From Mactromeris polynyma (taxonomy: Eukaryota > Mollusca > Bivalvia > Venerida > Mactridae): DNA of 64,000 nt. Positions 1 through 12,451 of this stretch are shown here, piece after piece. Position 1 is the first letter of the stretch. Each line of letters starts with the position of its first letter. The notes under the pieces are model-generated. The model ran no database searches and was not told the DNA's origin. It saw only the letters and a program-made list of their open reading frames with translations. The stretch spans positions 2,294,001 to 2,358,000 of the forward strand of contig JASFXZ010000026.1 in NCBI GenBank assembly GCA_032209605.1, read 5' to 3'. Made by a program: the position numbers and the translations under genes.

Positions 1-3000
1 CCCCCCCCCTGTAGTTTGGAAGATATTTTAGGCTAGTGAGTGCAAGTTTTGACACTTAAAGCTTAGATCAAAGCTTAGAAAATGGCTTGTATATGGTACC
101 ATACTTCTCAAAATGTAATGCAACCCTGGAACCTGGGGGTTTTATTAGGGAATATTCGGTATTTATGGCCAGTTTGTGTGTATAAGGTAAATTGATATTC
201 ATGCAGTGATATATATACAGCTGGCTGGTAACTATTAACAGTCGCTCATTTATTGAAAAAGAAATAAAAAAAACATTTTCCCAACAGTCTAAATAGATCT
301 ATGATACATACATGTATATGTCATACCTTCGTTAAGGATGTACCTTACATCTGTGATTAAATTGCAAATAAATTAAAATAGTTTTGAGATTGAGTGCATT
401 TTCTTCTCCAATTGATTAAATGTAATAGTGAAATTTATTGCAATTTAATAATGTACTTGACCCATTTAAATAAAAGCTCTCGCATACTTCAGTAGCGATG
501 ACAAATAGTTGAAATATTTTCGCGAGGTTAACAAATTGATGAAATTAAGTTACTGTTGAGATTAAGTTGCAATTTATGTGAAGGCTTTGTATCTTGTGTC
601 GTTGTAGTTGAATGCAAGAGAAATTCTTTGTGTAATGACTACTGTAGTTCTCATTTAAACACCTTGCTAATGAGAAATTAATTTGCATTTTTTGGGGTAT
701 TTTGTATAAAATCTTTGTTGTAGGTTTAACAAATTGGGTTGATGGAAGTATTCAGTTTGAGTTAAATATTAAATTAAACAGGTGTTGTAATGTTTGTTTG
801 GTGAAAGCTAACCTAGCTGATTCAGCAAATGCCAATTTCCATAATTGGTTACTATAGTTACATTATTTGGTAACCAAGGGCATGATGTGTTTTATACAGC
901 CAAAGGATCTCAACAAACTCCAGTTAGTGGTAACGCATACATCATAATAATGTTAAGTTTTTACCCCTGGTCATATTCAGCTTGCTAGGGACTCACATTT
1001 GTGAATTTGGTAAATCAATATGGTATGTCTCCTATAAATTACTTTTTAGACTGTCTTTTTCTATGTCAGTGTGTATTGTATTTTACCTTTCATTCACTGT
1101 AGGATCATTTCCTTGTGTGCAGATAATAATTACTTAATGATTAATCATAATAAATAATGATGAATATAGTCTGTATTATGTTAATTACACATCATTCACA
1201 GTCATTATATTGCTTAATATGTTTATTATTGAAATTTCTTTCTCTAGCGAAGATGGATTTATGCAATTAAACTCGTACAATGCATTACAAATTAATCTTA
1301 GGTTGTAATTTACCGGTAATTAGGAATGAAACTTTGTTTTAAATCATACTCTTAATCACACTGCCACACCAAAATTAGCATGTAGTATAAAATTAATGGA
1401 ATGATTATTTTCATTTTGATTGTATAAAATGGTGCTCGCAGTCTGTTAAAAGCATGTCAATTTTGTTATCATCATGGCTTATCAGTGGACCCTAAGACTC
1501 ATACTGTCAACTATTCCCCTGTAAAAATAAATCAGTTGCTGACCATGTTTGCATCTGGTGTTGTTGCCATGGTTGACCTGTGATAAAGCAGTTGTGATCT
1601 TAACATTGGCACCGCAGTCAACAATCAAAAGACTGAAGGTCCTGGGAGGCACTTCTAAGGCAAGACTGCACATTTACCATATTATCGTATTAAAAATTAA
1701 TACGCAACTATTCAGGTAAACTCGTTTGCCGAAAATGACGAAAATAATCTAGAAAAGCCGTTTATATCAAGACTCATGCCATTCCACAATTGTTATATCC
1801 CTGACAAATCAGCCATTATACTCATCAAATCTATAATAAAATCAGGGGATTTTCTTGAGACGATAAATATGGTGGTACTTCGAGTAGCAATGAGAGGTTT
1901 AAGCAACTCAAAAATCCAGAAACATTTGCTATGTAACCTTATGTCTCCCTGTATCGTGTTGTCCATCATTCAATGTCTGTGTTAAAAACAGATGTTATAT
2001 CTCTAATCTGAACACCAGTTAGCAATGATCCCTGATCCTTGGCTGGTTTTCCACTAAATTTCATTAAATGATAAAGAGCCTTGCCAAACTTCTGTTGCAA
2101 TATGGTGAAACATTGGAAAACTGTAAAAAAATGATATTATAAAACCAATGGTCATTGCGTGACCCTCAACAATGGTTGCTAATGTAATCGTTATCTGTCA
2201 AAAAACAAGTCTGGCAATGTCTTCATACTGCCAACTGTAAATTGATTCATCATAGCACTTCACATACTCCTGTAAGACTTATAGCACATTGCATTTAATA
2301 TGTATTGGGGTAATTGGAATTGGTTGCTTATCTACCAATTCTAGAGTTTATTGTTGATTGGATGTGGGTGGCTTAGGCTTGACTGTAACTTGCTATATAA
2401 CTCTTTGTGATTCCTAACTTCGGCGTACTGAAGTCTTTGAAAAAATGGCACCACTAAGGGGTTCCTTTGCTCATACTCCGCTATTTAGGTAATACTTTAA
2501 AAGGACTGGTTGGCATGGTGTCAGGTTGATGTGCCTAGATGTGGTGTTACGGTCAGATGTCTATGGTGTGCTATCTTAGTCTGGCAACACTTTGTCTCCC
2601 ACAAGTAAACAGCGTCTCCATTTTAATGTAAAATTGTTGTTGGAATGTTACATAAAACCCAGGACATATCTGTTACAAATGGTCGGAGAATTTGCAATTA
2701 TTTATACTTGAGTGTGATATATTTACAATGAAGGTTTAATGTATATGTTTATCATCCTAAGTGGTTATTTGTATGCAATAAATCGTTCTCAACTTGTAAC
2801 CATGCATAGACATTTTGAATGTGTTCTCACGGGTATGACATCCTGATGAAACTTCATCTTAAGCAGTTATCCAAGGGGGATGCAGCTTTCATTAAAAGAC
2901 TGTCAAGACCGTAATTCTTTAATCAGTGATTTAAAAAAAAAATTACTGCCTGTGCCTTTTCAATTGGGAAAATTATAAATGTGTGATAAATCCCAAATTT

Positions 3001-4858
3001 GGGAAAATAAGGTAATGGTTGTTTCGCTTATAAAAATAACTTTTCACATGTGGCTGGTGTTTGCTGTATATATGAGGTGATTTTAGAGCAAAGATTCTTT
3101 TATAAAACAAACCTGACTTAATCAAAAGAAATTCAGTCAGAGTGGGGAAAATGAACAAAGAATTGGGGAAAAAATGAAGATTTTTTGGGGGAAATGGATA
3201 CTTTTTGATAAAGGGAAACAGCCTATTTGGCAGCATTAAATTCACACAAAAAATCACTGTAAATGATTTGAAAATTTAAGGAAATTGGAGGTCACCACAG
3301 TGTTTCAGGTTCCCATTTAATTACTTTATAAACTAATTTACCCTTTGTAAGATTTAAGTGTTGAGTGATACCTTGAAGGGCATTTTCAGTATGATTTAGA
3401 TTATTTAAAGATTTCTTAAATTTCTGATAAAATATGATTATTATCCGGCTTTTAAGTATTAATTGATGTTCATGACCAAATTATATCTTTATTATTGTAA
3501 CAGTTTCTTGCTTGTTTCAATACAAGAGAAAAATATTCTGGATTTGAAAGCAATCAGGATTTGGATCACCCTCGGGTGTTCAGGAAATATCTAATATCAG
3601 TTTGAAATGGCAGTGTCTTTTATGCCTGTATAAAACAGAATCTCCCCAAGGCCATTAAATCTGCAGGAGTGTAGTTAAAGAGAGAGCTGGATATAACTCT
3701 AGATAATGTTGTCTACAGACACGTGACAAATTGGATGGTTTCGTCACCTTGTCTCTGGTTCAAGTCTATAAATCACAGTTAGAACTTTCGAGCATTACAT
3801 ACGGTACATAAGTGGTAGAAATGCAATTACGGTATATATTTGCATTAGGAAGTTCTTGAACAGAAAATTGAACTGTTCAGTGATTTATTTATATTTTTGA
3901 GAAGAGAATTTTGTCTTGTTTGTGAGTTTTGTAAAATAGTTATTCCCTATAGGATTCTTTTTGATGATTGAAGAAAATATAAAAGATACTACCTTAACTT
4001 TGATTTTATAAACTTATATAATTGTGGTTTAGATGTTTTAAAAAATGCTGTCGTACTGCAAAAGTACCCCGGGTTACAAGTTACCTGGGTTACAATGGTT
4101 GAGAATGATTATTTTTGTTAACTTTTTTCGTTATGTGAAGTAAATAAGCTTAAACGAATAATTTCAAAATTGATTGTGAACATGTAACCGTTAAGACTGA
4201 AATGACAATTAAGAAACTAAGCTGAACTAATCTAAGGCTTCCATTCATATTGTGTTTAAATTCCAAGTATAAATTGATTTCATTGTCAAACAGTTTCACA
4301 CATTTTCTCTAATTGATTATATTTACTCAGGTAGTGAAAGGTATACATGTATTGGAAAATGTTGATGAATATTTTTTTCTGATTTGAAAATTTCAATTTT
4401 CTCTATCCTGAAGAAAAGCTATTATAAACTGTTAACATTCAAATATTTAAGCATCTAATTACTTCTGCAAGCAATGGAAGTAACAATCATGGTCGGCGTG
4501 TTTGTTCGGCGTAAAATAATTGTATTTCGTAGTTAAATGTTACAATGCAAAGATAGACTGTTTTCGCTCTATGTTATCAAGTATGTAGTAATTACTTGTT
4601 AGACGTGTATTTGGAATTCTGTATTGTTGTATATTAGTCAATTAAAGTGGAATCATGCAAGATTTGTCTCGTCCTTGTACTAAGCTGCGCAATATATTCA
4701 AGTACTTTTAGGAGACAGTCGTAGGACTTTTCATCTGGATTGTAATTTCTGAGTCTTTCAGCAGAACATGTTCTTACTCAGGTATTTCTTAAAACAAATC
4801 TGTTGATTGCTTTGCTTGTTACATTGACAGTACAATTCTCTTGACTTTGTAAATTTTA
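1..4858. other. AT-rich non-coding DNA, upstream intron or intergenic
   Basis: I see no exon with credible splice sites and conserved residues here. The short ORFs are what AT-rich sequence gives by chance, and several start at TTG or CTG rather than ATG. It is probably intron or upstream sequence of the SH2 gene whose last exons begin at 7940, because the first visible exon of that gene starts at an acceptor. The first nine bases are C, which may mark a contig or gap edge. Confidence 0.5.
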
Positions 4859-5665
4859 CTTGATATTTAGTAATTATAAAATCTTTGAAACAAACAGTTG
4901 TAACTGGATTGTCTTGATTTAATAACTTTTTCTTGATATTTAGTAATTATAAAATCTTTGAAACAAACCGTATTGTCTTGATTTGATAAATTTAACTTGA
5001 TATTTAGTAATTATAAAATCTTTGAAACAAACCGTATTGTCTTGATTTGATAAATTTAACTTGATATTTAGTAATTATAAAATCTTTGAACCAGCAGTAA
5101 AATGTTACGGGATTGTCTTGATTTAATAACTTTTTCTTGATATTTAGTAATTATAAAATCTTTGAAACAAACCGGATTGTCTTGATTTAATAAATTTTAC
5201 TTGATATTTAGTAATTATAAAATCTTTGAAACAAATCGGATTGTCTTGATTTAATAAATGTTTCTTGATATTTAGTGATTATAAAATCTTTGAAACAAAC
5301 AGTTGTTACGGGATTGTCTTGATTTAATAAATTTTTCTTGATATTTAGTAATTATAAAATCTTTGAAACAAACCGGATTGTCTTGATTTAATAAATGTTT
5401 CTTGATATTTAGTGATTATAAAATCTTTGAAACAAACAGTTGTTACGGGATTGTCTTGATTTAATAAATTTTTCTTGATATTTAGTAATTATAAAATCTT
5501 TGAAACAAACAGTTGTTACGGGATTGTCTTGATTTAATAAATTTTACTTGATATTTAGTAATTATAAAATCTTTGAAACAAACAGTTGTTACGGGATTGT
5601 CTTGATTTAATAACTTTTACTTGATATTTAGTGATTATAAAATCTTTGAAACAAACAGTTGTTAC
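4859..5665. repeat. Tandem array built on an AT-rich 60-75 bp unit
   Basis: A block beginning 'cttgatatttagtaattat' and running through 'aaaatctttgaaacaaac' recurs about a dozen times. It alternates with a linker of variable length built on 'ggattgtcttgatttaat'. Some units carry an extra 'agttgttacg' insertion, so the period changes between units (short and long forms). It is non-coding and probably sits in an intron of the SH2 gene. The close similarity of the copies points to recent unequal exchange or slippage. Confidence 0.93.
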
Positions 5666-7939
5666 CAGATGGCCTTGTGGAATTTATGGAATATCAGCAT
5701 GTGCTCATTATAAGCCTGTAAAACTTGTTCATGTTGTGATGTTTGTCTTGCGGTGATTTAATGATACTAGGTAATGCTCTGTAAAGTGTCATTTGTCTGC
5801 ACAGTGAAAGGATTTTCGTGTAATGATGCTCATCCTGATGCGTTTTTCCTGCTGTATGAATGATTTAGTCTTTACGTTACGGTGGCGTGAAACAAGAATA
5901 GCTTTGGAAGAAACTTGTCAGATATTACTGTAAATAACTAGTCTGAGCATTCAATCATGGTCGAAATGAACTAAATGTAACCAATATCATTGATTATTTG
6001 ATTACTTTGTATGTATATATTAATTTAGATGTGAAAATCTTGGCTAGCTCCATTCATTCGTTTTCTACGCAAATCTTAAAGACTTTTTGTTGTGATACCT
6101 AAGAACATTATGTTGAAAACTACTCATGGAAAATCTCGGTATGGATAAATAAGTTAAAAGAAATTAAGAAAAATCTGTATGTGTAATAAATATTGTGATG
6201 ATTTGAAGTTAATTGGTGAAAGTGCATGTAAGGAGGCTGATATTTAAGGAGATTATAAAATGGATAAATGGAGGTATAAAATACAAATTTGGACATCATG
6301 TTAAATCAGAGTAGCAGTGAACATGGAATTGTATTTGTCTTATTTTAACTATATTTCGTTATATTACCAACTACATTTGCCTGTGTATTTTTTTCGATAT
6401 TTCACTAGTGAAATAACAACTCTTGTGTGTGCGATGTCGCAACGAAACAAGCATGTCGTAGGTGCACTAAAATGATGTTGACATTGTTATATATTTATTT
6501 TGTACAAATTATAACATTTTATTTCATTGAAAATTAATGTCTTGATATTTTGAATATGATATGTGATGCAATCATTTGTCGGAACTACTTTTGATGCGTC
6601 AGCCCTTTTTACCGAAGACCAAATTGCACACATAATATTTTGCTCACTTAATTAATGTTCGGGCGAAAATCAGCCGTTTCTGCTGATATGTCATATATAG
6701 AATCTTACATTTGTGTTTATTTTTTATTAATTTATCAAACTCGTTATCTAAAACGGATAACGCCTCATTTTAGAAGACTTGTTTAATAAATTCAATAAAT
6801 AATGACCACTCAATATTAGATCCACTATATATACTGGAGAACTTTAAAAACGCCTTGCATTTGTATATGGACTTGTTTTCTTCAATGTATTCTCGTGTAC
6901 TCGCGAAATTAATTAATGGTATTTACATATTATTGAATTGTACTGAATTTTACTAATTTAATTTTCAAATCAGGTTTAAAGTTTGGGTGTGGTTCTCATT
7001 GAGTCGAGCAAGTCCGTATATAAAATCAAGGAAATAAGAAAACATAGAAAGTTGCTGCAAGGCATCCCATATGCATGCAATTTCGCAGTAAAAGGTGTTG
7101 CAAAATTATCACTGAGAAATATTTGAAGTAAATTTTAAGAGAAAATAAAACTTAAATGATGCAAATTTATTCATTAATAATACAAACGGATGTTTTAAAA
7201 CCATCTTGTTTGGTAACGTTGCGTCAAATATTGAACATGTAATGATACTGTGTAAAGAACTCATTGCTTGTATGCTAATGATAAATCTAAGCAGAATCAT
7301 CATTTTCTTTGGAAAAAAACAGTTATTTACAGATACTGTATATAAATATATTACCCCTAAAAAACAGCAAACAGGTCTGTGATGGGTGTTCACAATTTCA
7401 AGAAAATTCAAAATAGTTGGGGAAAAAATTGCTTAGAAAAGAGAAATAAATATTGTTATTAAGTAAATAAACTCGCACACTTACAGGGATCAGTTTTTTA
7501 ACACAAACAGGTTTTAGATCAACAGAACAATCGTATAAATGTACACAAAATGAAAATGTACGCAAAGTATTTTGAAGCCCATTTTGGTTGTTTTTATTTT
7601 GTAAAAGTTTGCTTTTATAACATTTAGACATCTCTTAAACAATAATTGCTACTCCCTTAAACAGAACCAAAAAATAAAAATAGAGATGTGGCAAGAACCC
7701 GGCTAGTAAATATATAAAAGTACTCATGTAACGAAAAAATTTATGCTGGCAGATGTTTCCGTGTTTTGCTTGAATTTGGGGGTGATTCTCAAACATTCAA
7801 CATCACAAACTTGACCTCATGCTATAGTCTTGTTTTACATGCATTAACTGCTTGCTGGGAAAGTTGTGTTTTTATAGGAAAAATCATATTGAATTATTAC
7901 TTATGATTCGATACTCATGTATATCTGTCTGTATTACAG
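5666..7939. other. AT-rich non-coding DNA before the SH2 gene exons
   Basis: No coding exon or structured repeat is recognisable. The sequence ends in a polypyrimidine-poor but usable acceptor (tattacag) at 7939, so it is best read as an intron. The ORF-like openings on the minus strand at 7109-7631 have no recognisable domain. Confidence 0.5.
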
Positions 7940-8026
7940 ATTAGAGTCATTGATGGGGTTGGACAGAAGCCATATAGAAGACGAGACATTGAGACATTCT
8001 TGCTGGTACCAGGCTGGGATACCAAG
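7940..8026 (+). CDS. SH2 gene exon a: linker and SH2 start
   Basis: The acceptor is 'tattacag' and the donor 'gtaaat'. The exon is 87 nt: one leading base, 28 codons (LESLMGLDRSHIEDETLRHS, then CWYQAGIP) and two bases (AG) that join G of the next exon to form Arg. The Trp-Tyr pair matches the first beta strand of SH2 domains. It is the first exon of this gene that I can recognise. Confidence 0.82.
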
Positions 8027-11000
8027 GTAAATAGTATTATGATATTACGATATTAAACTACGCTCATGATACGAGTGCCAAGACGGAACGGAATTTCTGA
8101 AAAGCTCTCCTGACACCGTTCCATATCTCTCCCACTGTGTCTATGATGGGAGAACCTGCTGTGTGTCTAGCTGTAACCAGAATGAAATTGTGGTTGTTGC
8201 CAGTAAATGTAAGCCGTAATGCTGCAGGATTGCCAATATACTCAACACAAAGTATTGAAACTCGATCTTTAATTCATTCTCGAATCTTAAACAAACTGTA
8301 TTATAAAGTACAGTCAGACCTCATTTGTTAGACAACCTTCTATCCCAATACTTGGTATCATCCGAAATAAATATCAGGTCCCGATGTATCTTATGCACAT
8401 CGAATTATATATATCCATATAATATTGGAAATAAAATTTCGGACCTGATGAATTCGAATGAACGAGGTCCGACTGTATAAATAGCAAGTATTGTAAGAAG
8501 TTCACTTTTTCAATGCAGTGCTTTGATTTTCCAATATTATCCATAGAAGGAGGATGTCACATATGTTGCCACAATTTAATGTGTGTATCTGAATAAGGCA
8601 CTGTAACAAGCAAACATTGTTTACAGCTAAGCTGGTACAATCTATTTTGGAGTCACATTCAACTTATTTACACATTTTGTGAAATTTCATGAAAATTAGA
8701 CTGCAGTTAATAAATAAATAGATCTACAGAAGTTATGTCTCGGTCATGTTTCAAACACCTGACTCCCCAGATTGATTGGTTGTATGTTCTCCTACTACTT
8801 AGATAAGCGTAGGCTTACAATGGTATTGGGTTAATATTTATATAAGGGGCGGTAGTCGTATTGTGATATATTGCAATATTGCGCAGACCCCCACAGACTC
8901 CTGCTTACTTTTGGTGATTTTCCTCTACTTCAAGAATTAGTGACACCCCTGCTTATTATAGAGGTGGTCTTTACGTGAGGTTTTACTGTACACAATTTAC
9001 ATATTTTATATGTTTCAGGGATGTTGCTTTAGAGATACTTCAACAAGAAGATATTGGGTCATTTATTGTACGAGACAGTTCTACACATCCTGGATGTTAC
9101 GCACTGTCTGTCCGTGTGCCAAAGTTTGAAAACCCTTCTGGAATCTCACATTATCTTATACTTAAAACAGCGAGAGGGGTAAAATTAAAGGTACAGTATA
9201 GAGCTATATGTATCATGATATTTTCATCATTTGCTTGAGGGAAACATAGTAGTCACGCAGATAGCATGTCTCCTGATCTGAGGGTCATGAGTTTCCATCC
9301 AGTCACATAGAGGGTTGAATTGCAAACATCACGATCAATGAATTTGGTGTGGACACTGTTTCGTAACCCGAGCAACAATCATCAACACTTGATTATATAA
9401 GTTGTAATCATTCTTCACAATAGATGAAATCTGGAATTTGCTGGTCTTATTGTTGAGGTGGTCATTAGGTGAGGTTTTACTGTTGTGCGAATAATCTGAA
9501 TTTCTGTACTCATGTTACTCTTTTTATGATGTTCCAGAAACTACATGTACTATGCACAGTGTGACTGATTAGGATACATAAGTTTAATCAGTACAAACCA
9601 GATTACACTTCAGAATGTTAAACAGAAATCCACTTGATAGATTTACACTGAATCCGGGGTCTTAAAATTCTCCATTAAGGCAATAACTCTGAAGTTAATG
9701 CTCCAGTAAGCTTTGATATTTACTGATAAATGCTATTGTTACTGAAACTTCCTGTATATGGTACAGCAGGTTTTCTTTGAATCCTTGATCTATACTTAAC
9801 GCCATTAAATCGCAACTGTATCATTTTAGTCTACATTTTGTTGTAAGTGTTAAAAGCATTTTATTATTGCCTATGAGTAAATCATTTTTCAAAAAGAAAT
9901 CAGACTATAGCACTAGTATTAATATTTCATAATTGATTAAGTTTAGGAAATTTTGTTTCATAATTGAAACATAATGTCACCATGCATGCTGACGCTGACA
10001 TATTTCAGTTGCATTATTAATGGCGTTGAGTATGGATTTCATTTAATCCTGTTGGAATTCATCTGGTATTTGAGTGGTTTAGGTTTTTTCATGACTGTTT
10101 CCTTCATTTGTTAGTCTGGTACGGAACATATTATGGTGTAACAAGTGCCTGGAATGACTTACACAACCGATTAAAAATCCTATGTTAGAAAAATGAGCTG
10201 TCTGATCTGTGGAATGACATTTAAGTCTGGCCTTGATCAGTGTCAATACATTGATACTGTCTGTACACCAGATGTACTATGTATTTCTTCTGTAGAGACG
10301 ATCTTTGTGCTGCAATATTAATGAACTTGTCTTCTGTATAAGTTGGCAGGGATTGTGTCATATTCGCTATGTGCAAACAAAAACATAATGTTACATGCGT
10401 TTATATCACGTACGCTGCTATTCTTTTGCATTTGTATGATTGGTTGATGAAAGTTCTTATATTTTCTAATAAAGCTGTCATTGATTTCGCAAAACGCATA
10501 TCGACAATATCAATATATCAGATAAGAAATATTGACGCTACATTGATATATCAAGTTTATTTTACTGGAATGCCATTTACATGCTTGCAGTTCATGATTT
10601 TATATATTTTCACTTCTAGTTATGTCTTTTACATGCTTACGTATAAGTTTGACCATCTTGTTTCCTCCCTTTTATGTAGTATGTGTGTTAGTTGCAAAAT
10701 TAATAAGGAAAATATGAATAATCTTCAGTTATTTTTTTTCCATTAACACATTTGATAGGTACGGCGAAGTTTTAGACATAGCATTTTGACAGTACACCTG
10801 TGAGCTTCCAATTCTGTTTGGGTGAATTTTTGTCATTTTCAGGCATATACGTGTATTTATTATTCATAAGTATCAATTTTTTTTAAATATGTATCGGTAA
10901 TCGATCGACGGGAAAATATCAATGATATTCGATATTGTTTGTATCGATGACAGCTCTATTTGTGTATGATATGTGGATAAAATCTCTTACTTTTGTTGGA

Positions 11001-12451
11001 AAAGTGGATTCAAGCACTTGTATTTGTGTGATTGATAGATGAAAGTACCTGGTTGAAGGCTGTGTTGTACATTTTACTGGTTTCTACTTTTATTGTTTGA
11101 ATGAGATGATAAACTTTTCTTCTAAATTTGCACTTAAAATTTTAATGTTTTTAAAATGATACTAATCCTTTCATATGATAAGTGAAGTGCAGTCAAGTAT
11201 AGCATTGGTATGTGGTAAATTGCTGGTTGATTATGTGATAAGTTACGTGACATTTTCAATGATTGGCAAAATATTTTAAGGTGCAGTACGTAGTTATGTT
11301 ATTATGGTATCTGATGGCGTGATTTGTGTTTCTACATGCAGTAAAAACTCACGTAGAGACCACCTTAACAATTATTGAAGACCACCTCAATTATAAGACC
11401 ACCTCAAAATATAGAGCGTAATTTTCAAGTCCAGTTTCATTGTTCTGCTCTTTATTCAACCTCAATATAAAGACCACCTCAATAATGGTCCTAACCTAAA
11501 AGGTGGTCTTATTATTGAGGTTTACTGTATATATGAAATGACTGACTGACTGTCAGTTACATTTGCTGACAATGTAGTGGCATAAAAAGAATTAGATTAA
11601 GGGTGAAATATAGGGATAAAAATGTGACTACACTGCTTACTGTCATTGTCACAGGCTAGGCCACACTGGCATACTGGCCTCTCAGCATTCACACAACTGA
11701 CATTGTCATGAGTAATCTTGTGGTACAATCAGACTGAAAATGGTTGTCTGCCAGTCTTTTCACAAATAGTATGTTCACCTAATGGACACTATCAGAGCCT
11801 TGATTTGAAATACATTGAAAAACTTTCCAAATTGATCATCCTACTTTTTGATGTTTATTAATTTTGATAGAAGTCTTAATAAGGACTTTCATGTGACTTT
11901 TGGATTTCAAAAAATTGATGTATGCGTAAGATTGAAATGAATCAAATTTAGTCAATGTATATTTCACTGTAAAATTGTACCTCGTTCAATCGACAACCTT
12001 CTATCCAAATGCTTGGTATCCTCCGAAATAAATATCAGGTTACGATGTCTCTTCTTATGCATGTCGAATTGAAATGGGCTTTTCGAAATCATGTATTACT
12101 CGAAATAAAAATTTTGACCCGATGAATTCGAATGAACGAGGTCCGACTGTATTAATTTTGATAAATATGAAATTATAAGCATTTGAGTGTATTACATTAT
12201 TGATTTTCTTGCATGACTTAATACTGTTATTATAATGTATACTTCAGGGTTTGGACAAAGAATGGTCAAGTCTTGTTGCTCTAGTCACACATCATACGGT
12301 TATGTCTGAAATGTTACCATGTACGTTACGTCTGCCACACAATACAAATAATCCATCTTTCAAAGCAAGTGACAAAGATGACAAAGAAGAAGATCCGGAT
12401 TACCAGAGGCTTGCAGATTTTTCCTCCATGATGGAAGCTCTGAGGCAGTGA
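7940..12451 (+). CDS. SH2-domain adaptor protein, last three coding exons (5' part not in view)
   Basis: Joined exons 7940-8026, 9019-9190 and 12248-12451 read through in one frame (phases 2 then 0) to a TGA stop. The translated piece is about 153 residues. It opens with a short linker, then 'CWYQAGIPR' as the start of an SH2 domain. The phosphotyrosine-binding strand is 'GSFIVRDS', whose Arg is the invariant SH2 betaB arginine, followed by 'HYLIL' (betaD region) and 'LVTHHTVMSEMLPCTLRLP' as the C-terminal part. After the SH2 comes a hydrophilic acidic tail of about 35 residues (KASDKDDKEEDPD) ending in 'MMEALRQ'. SH2 domains bind phosphotyrosine peptides in cytosolic signalling. The 'WY..gI.R' and 'VRDS' pattern resembles tensin-type SH2 domains, but no PTB domain follows as it does in tensins. 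I cannot name the orthologue. Upstream exons and any catalytic domain are unseen. Confidence 0.87.
8311..8475. mobile_element. MITE family A copy (Tigger/pogo-like ends)
   Basis: It begins CAGTCAGACCTCATTTG and ends AACGAGGTCCGACTG, an inverted repeat flanked by TA on both sides. It has no coding capacity. TA target duplication and CAGT termini are typical of the Tc1/mariner-pogo superfamily; the name Tigger-like is by analogy. It sits in the intron between SH2 exons a and b. Confidence 0.88.
9019..9190 (+). CDS. SH2 gene exon b: SH2 core with the phosphotyrosine-binding Arg
   Basis: Acceptor 'tatgtttcag', donor 'gtacag', 172 nt. It encodes DVALEILQQEDIGSFIVRDS and continues through 'GCYALSVRVPKFENPSG' and 'ISHYLILKTARGVKLK'. 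The Arg of 'IVRDS' is the canonical phosphotyrosine-contacting residue, and the His of 'SHY' matches the conserved betaD position. It ends at a codon boundary and continues directly into exon c. This is the most diagnostic exon of the gene. Confidence 0.9.
9791..10033. mobile_element. MITE family C copy
   Basis: The ends 'tatacttaacgccattaaat' and 'attaatggcgttgagtat' are inverted repeats bounded by TA. The interior is non-coding. Related copies lie at 25745-25985 and 38031-38207. This copy is in the intron between SH2 exons b and c. Confidence 0.8.
11339..11527. mobile_element. MITE family B copy
   Basis: It starts CAGTAAAAACTCACG and ends 'attgaggtttactg' followed by TA. Inside are the family words 'agaccacctcaat' and 'ggtggtcttattattgagg' in inverted orientation. 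It is non-coding and lies in the last intron of the SH2 gene. Confidence 0.85.
11972..12149. mobile_element. MITE family A copy, left end degraded
   Basis: The left inverted repeat is mutated (aaattgtacctcgttc), while the right end AACGAGGTCCGACTG and flanking TA are intact. The inner words 'tcctccgaaataaatatcag' and 'gaattcgaatgaacgaggtc' match the other A copies. It ends about 100 bp before the last SH2 exon. Confidence 0.85.
12248..12451 (+). CDS. SH2 gene last coding exon: SH2 C-terminus and acidic tail
   Basis: The acceptor is 'atacttcag' and the exon is 204 nt including the TGA stop. It starts GLDKEWSSLVALVTHHTVM, completing the SH2 fold. A charged tail follows with DKDDKEEDPDYQ and a final 'FSSMMEALRQ'. 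'DYQR' gives a possible tyrosine phosphorylation site in an acidic context (inference). The stop region is repeated downstream in the UTR (see findings). Confidence 0.86.
   Translation, partial: GLDKEWSSLVALVTHHTVMSEMLPCTLRLPHNTNNPSFKASDKDDKEEDPDYQRLADFSSMMEALRQ

Noticed and set aside
10369..10746. 125-codon + strand ORF
   Set aside because: AT-rich, low-complexity hydrophobic translation inside the SH2 gene intron, with no domain.
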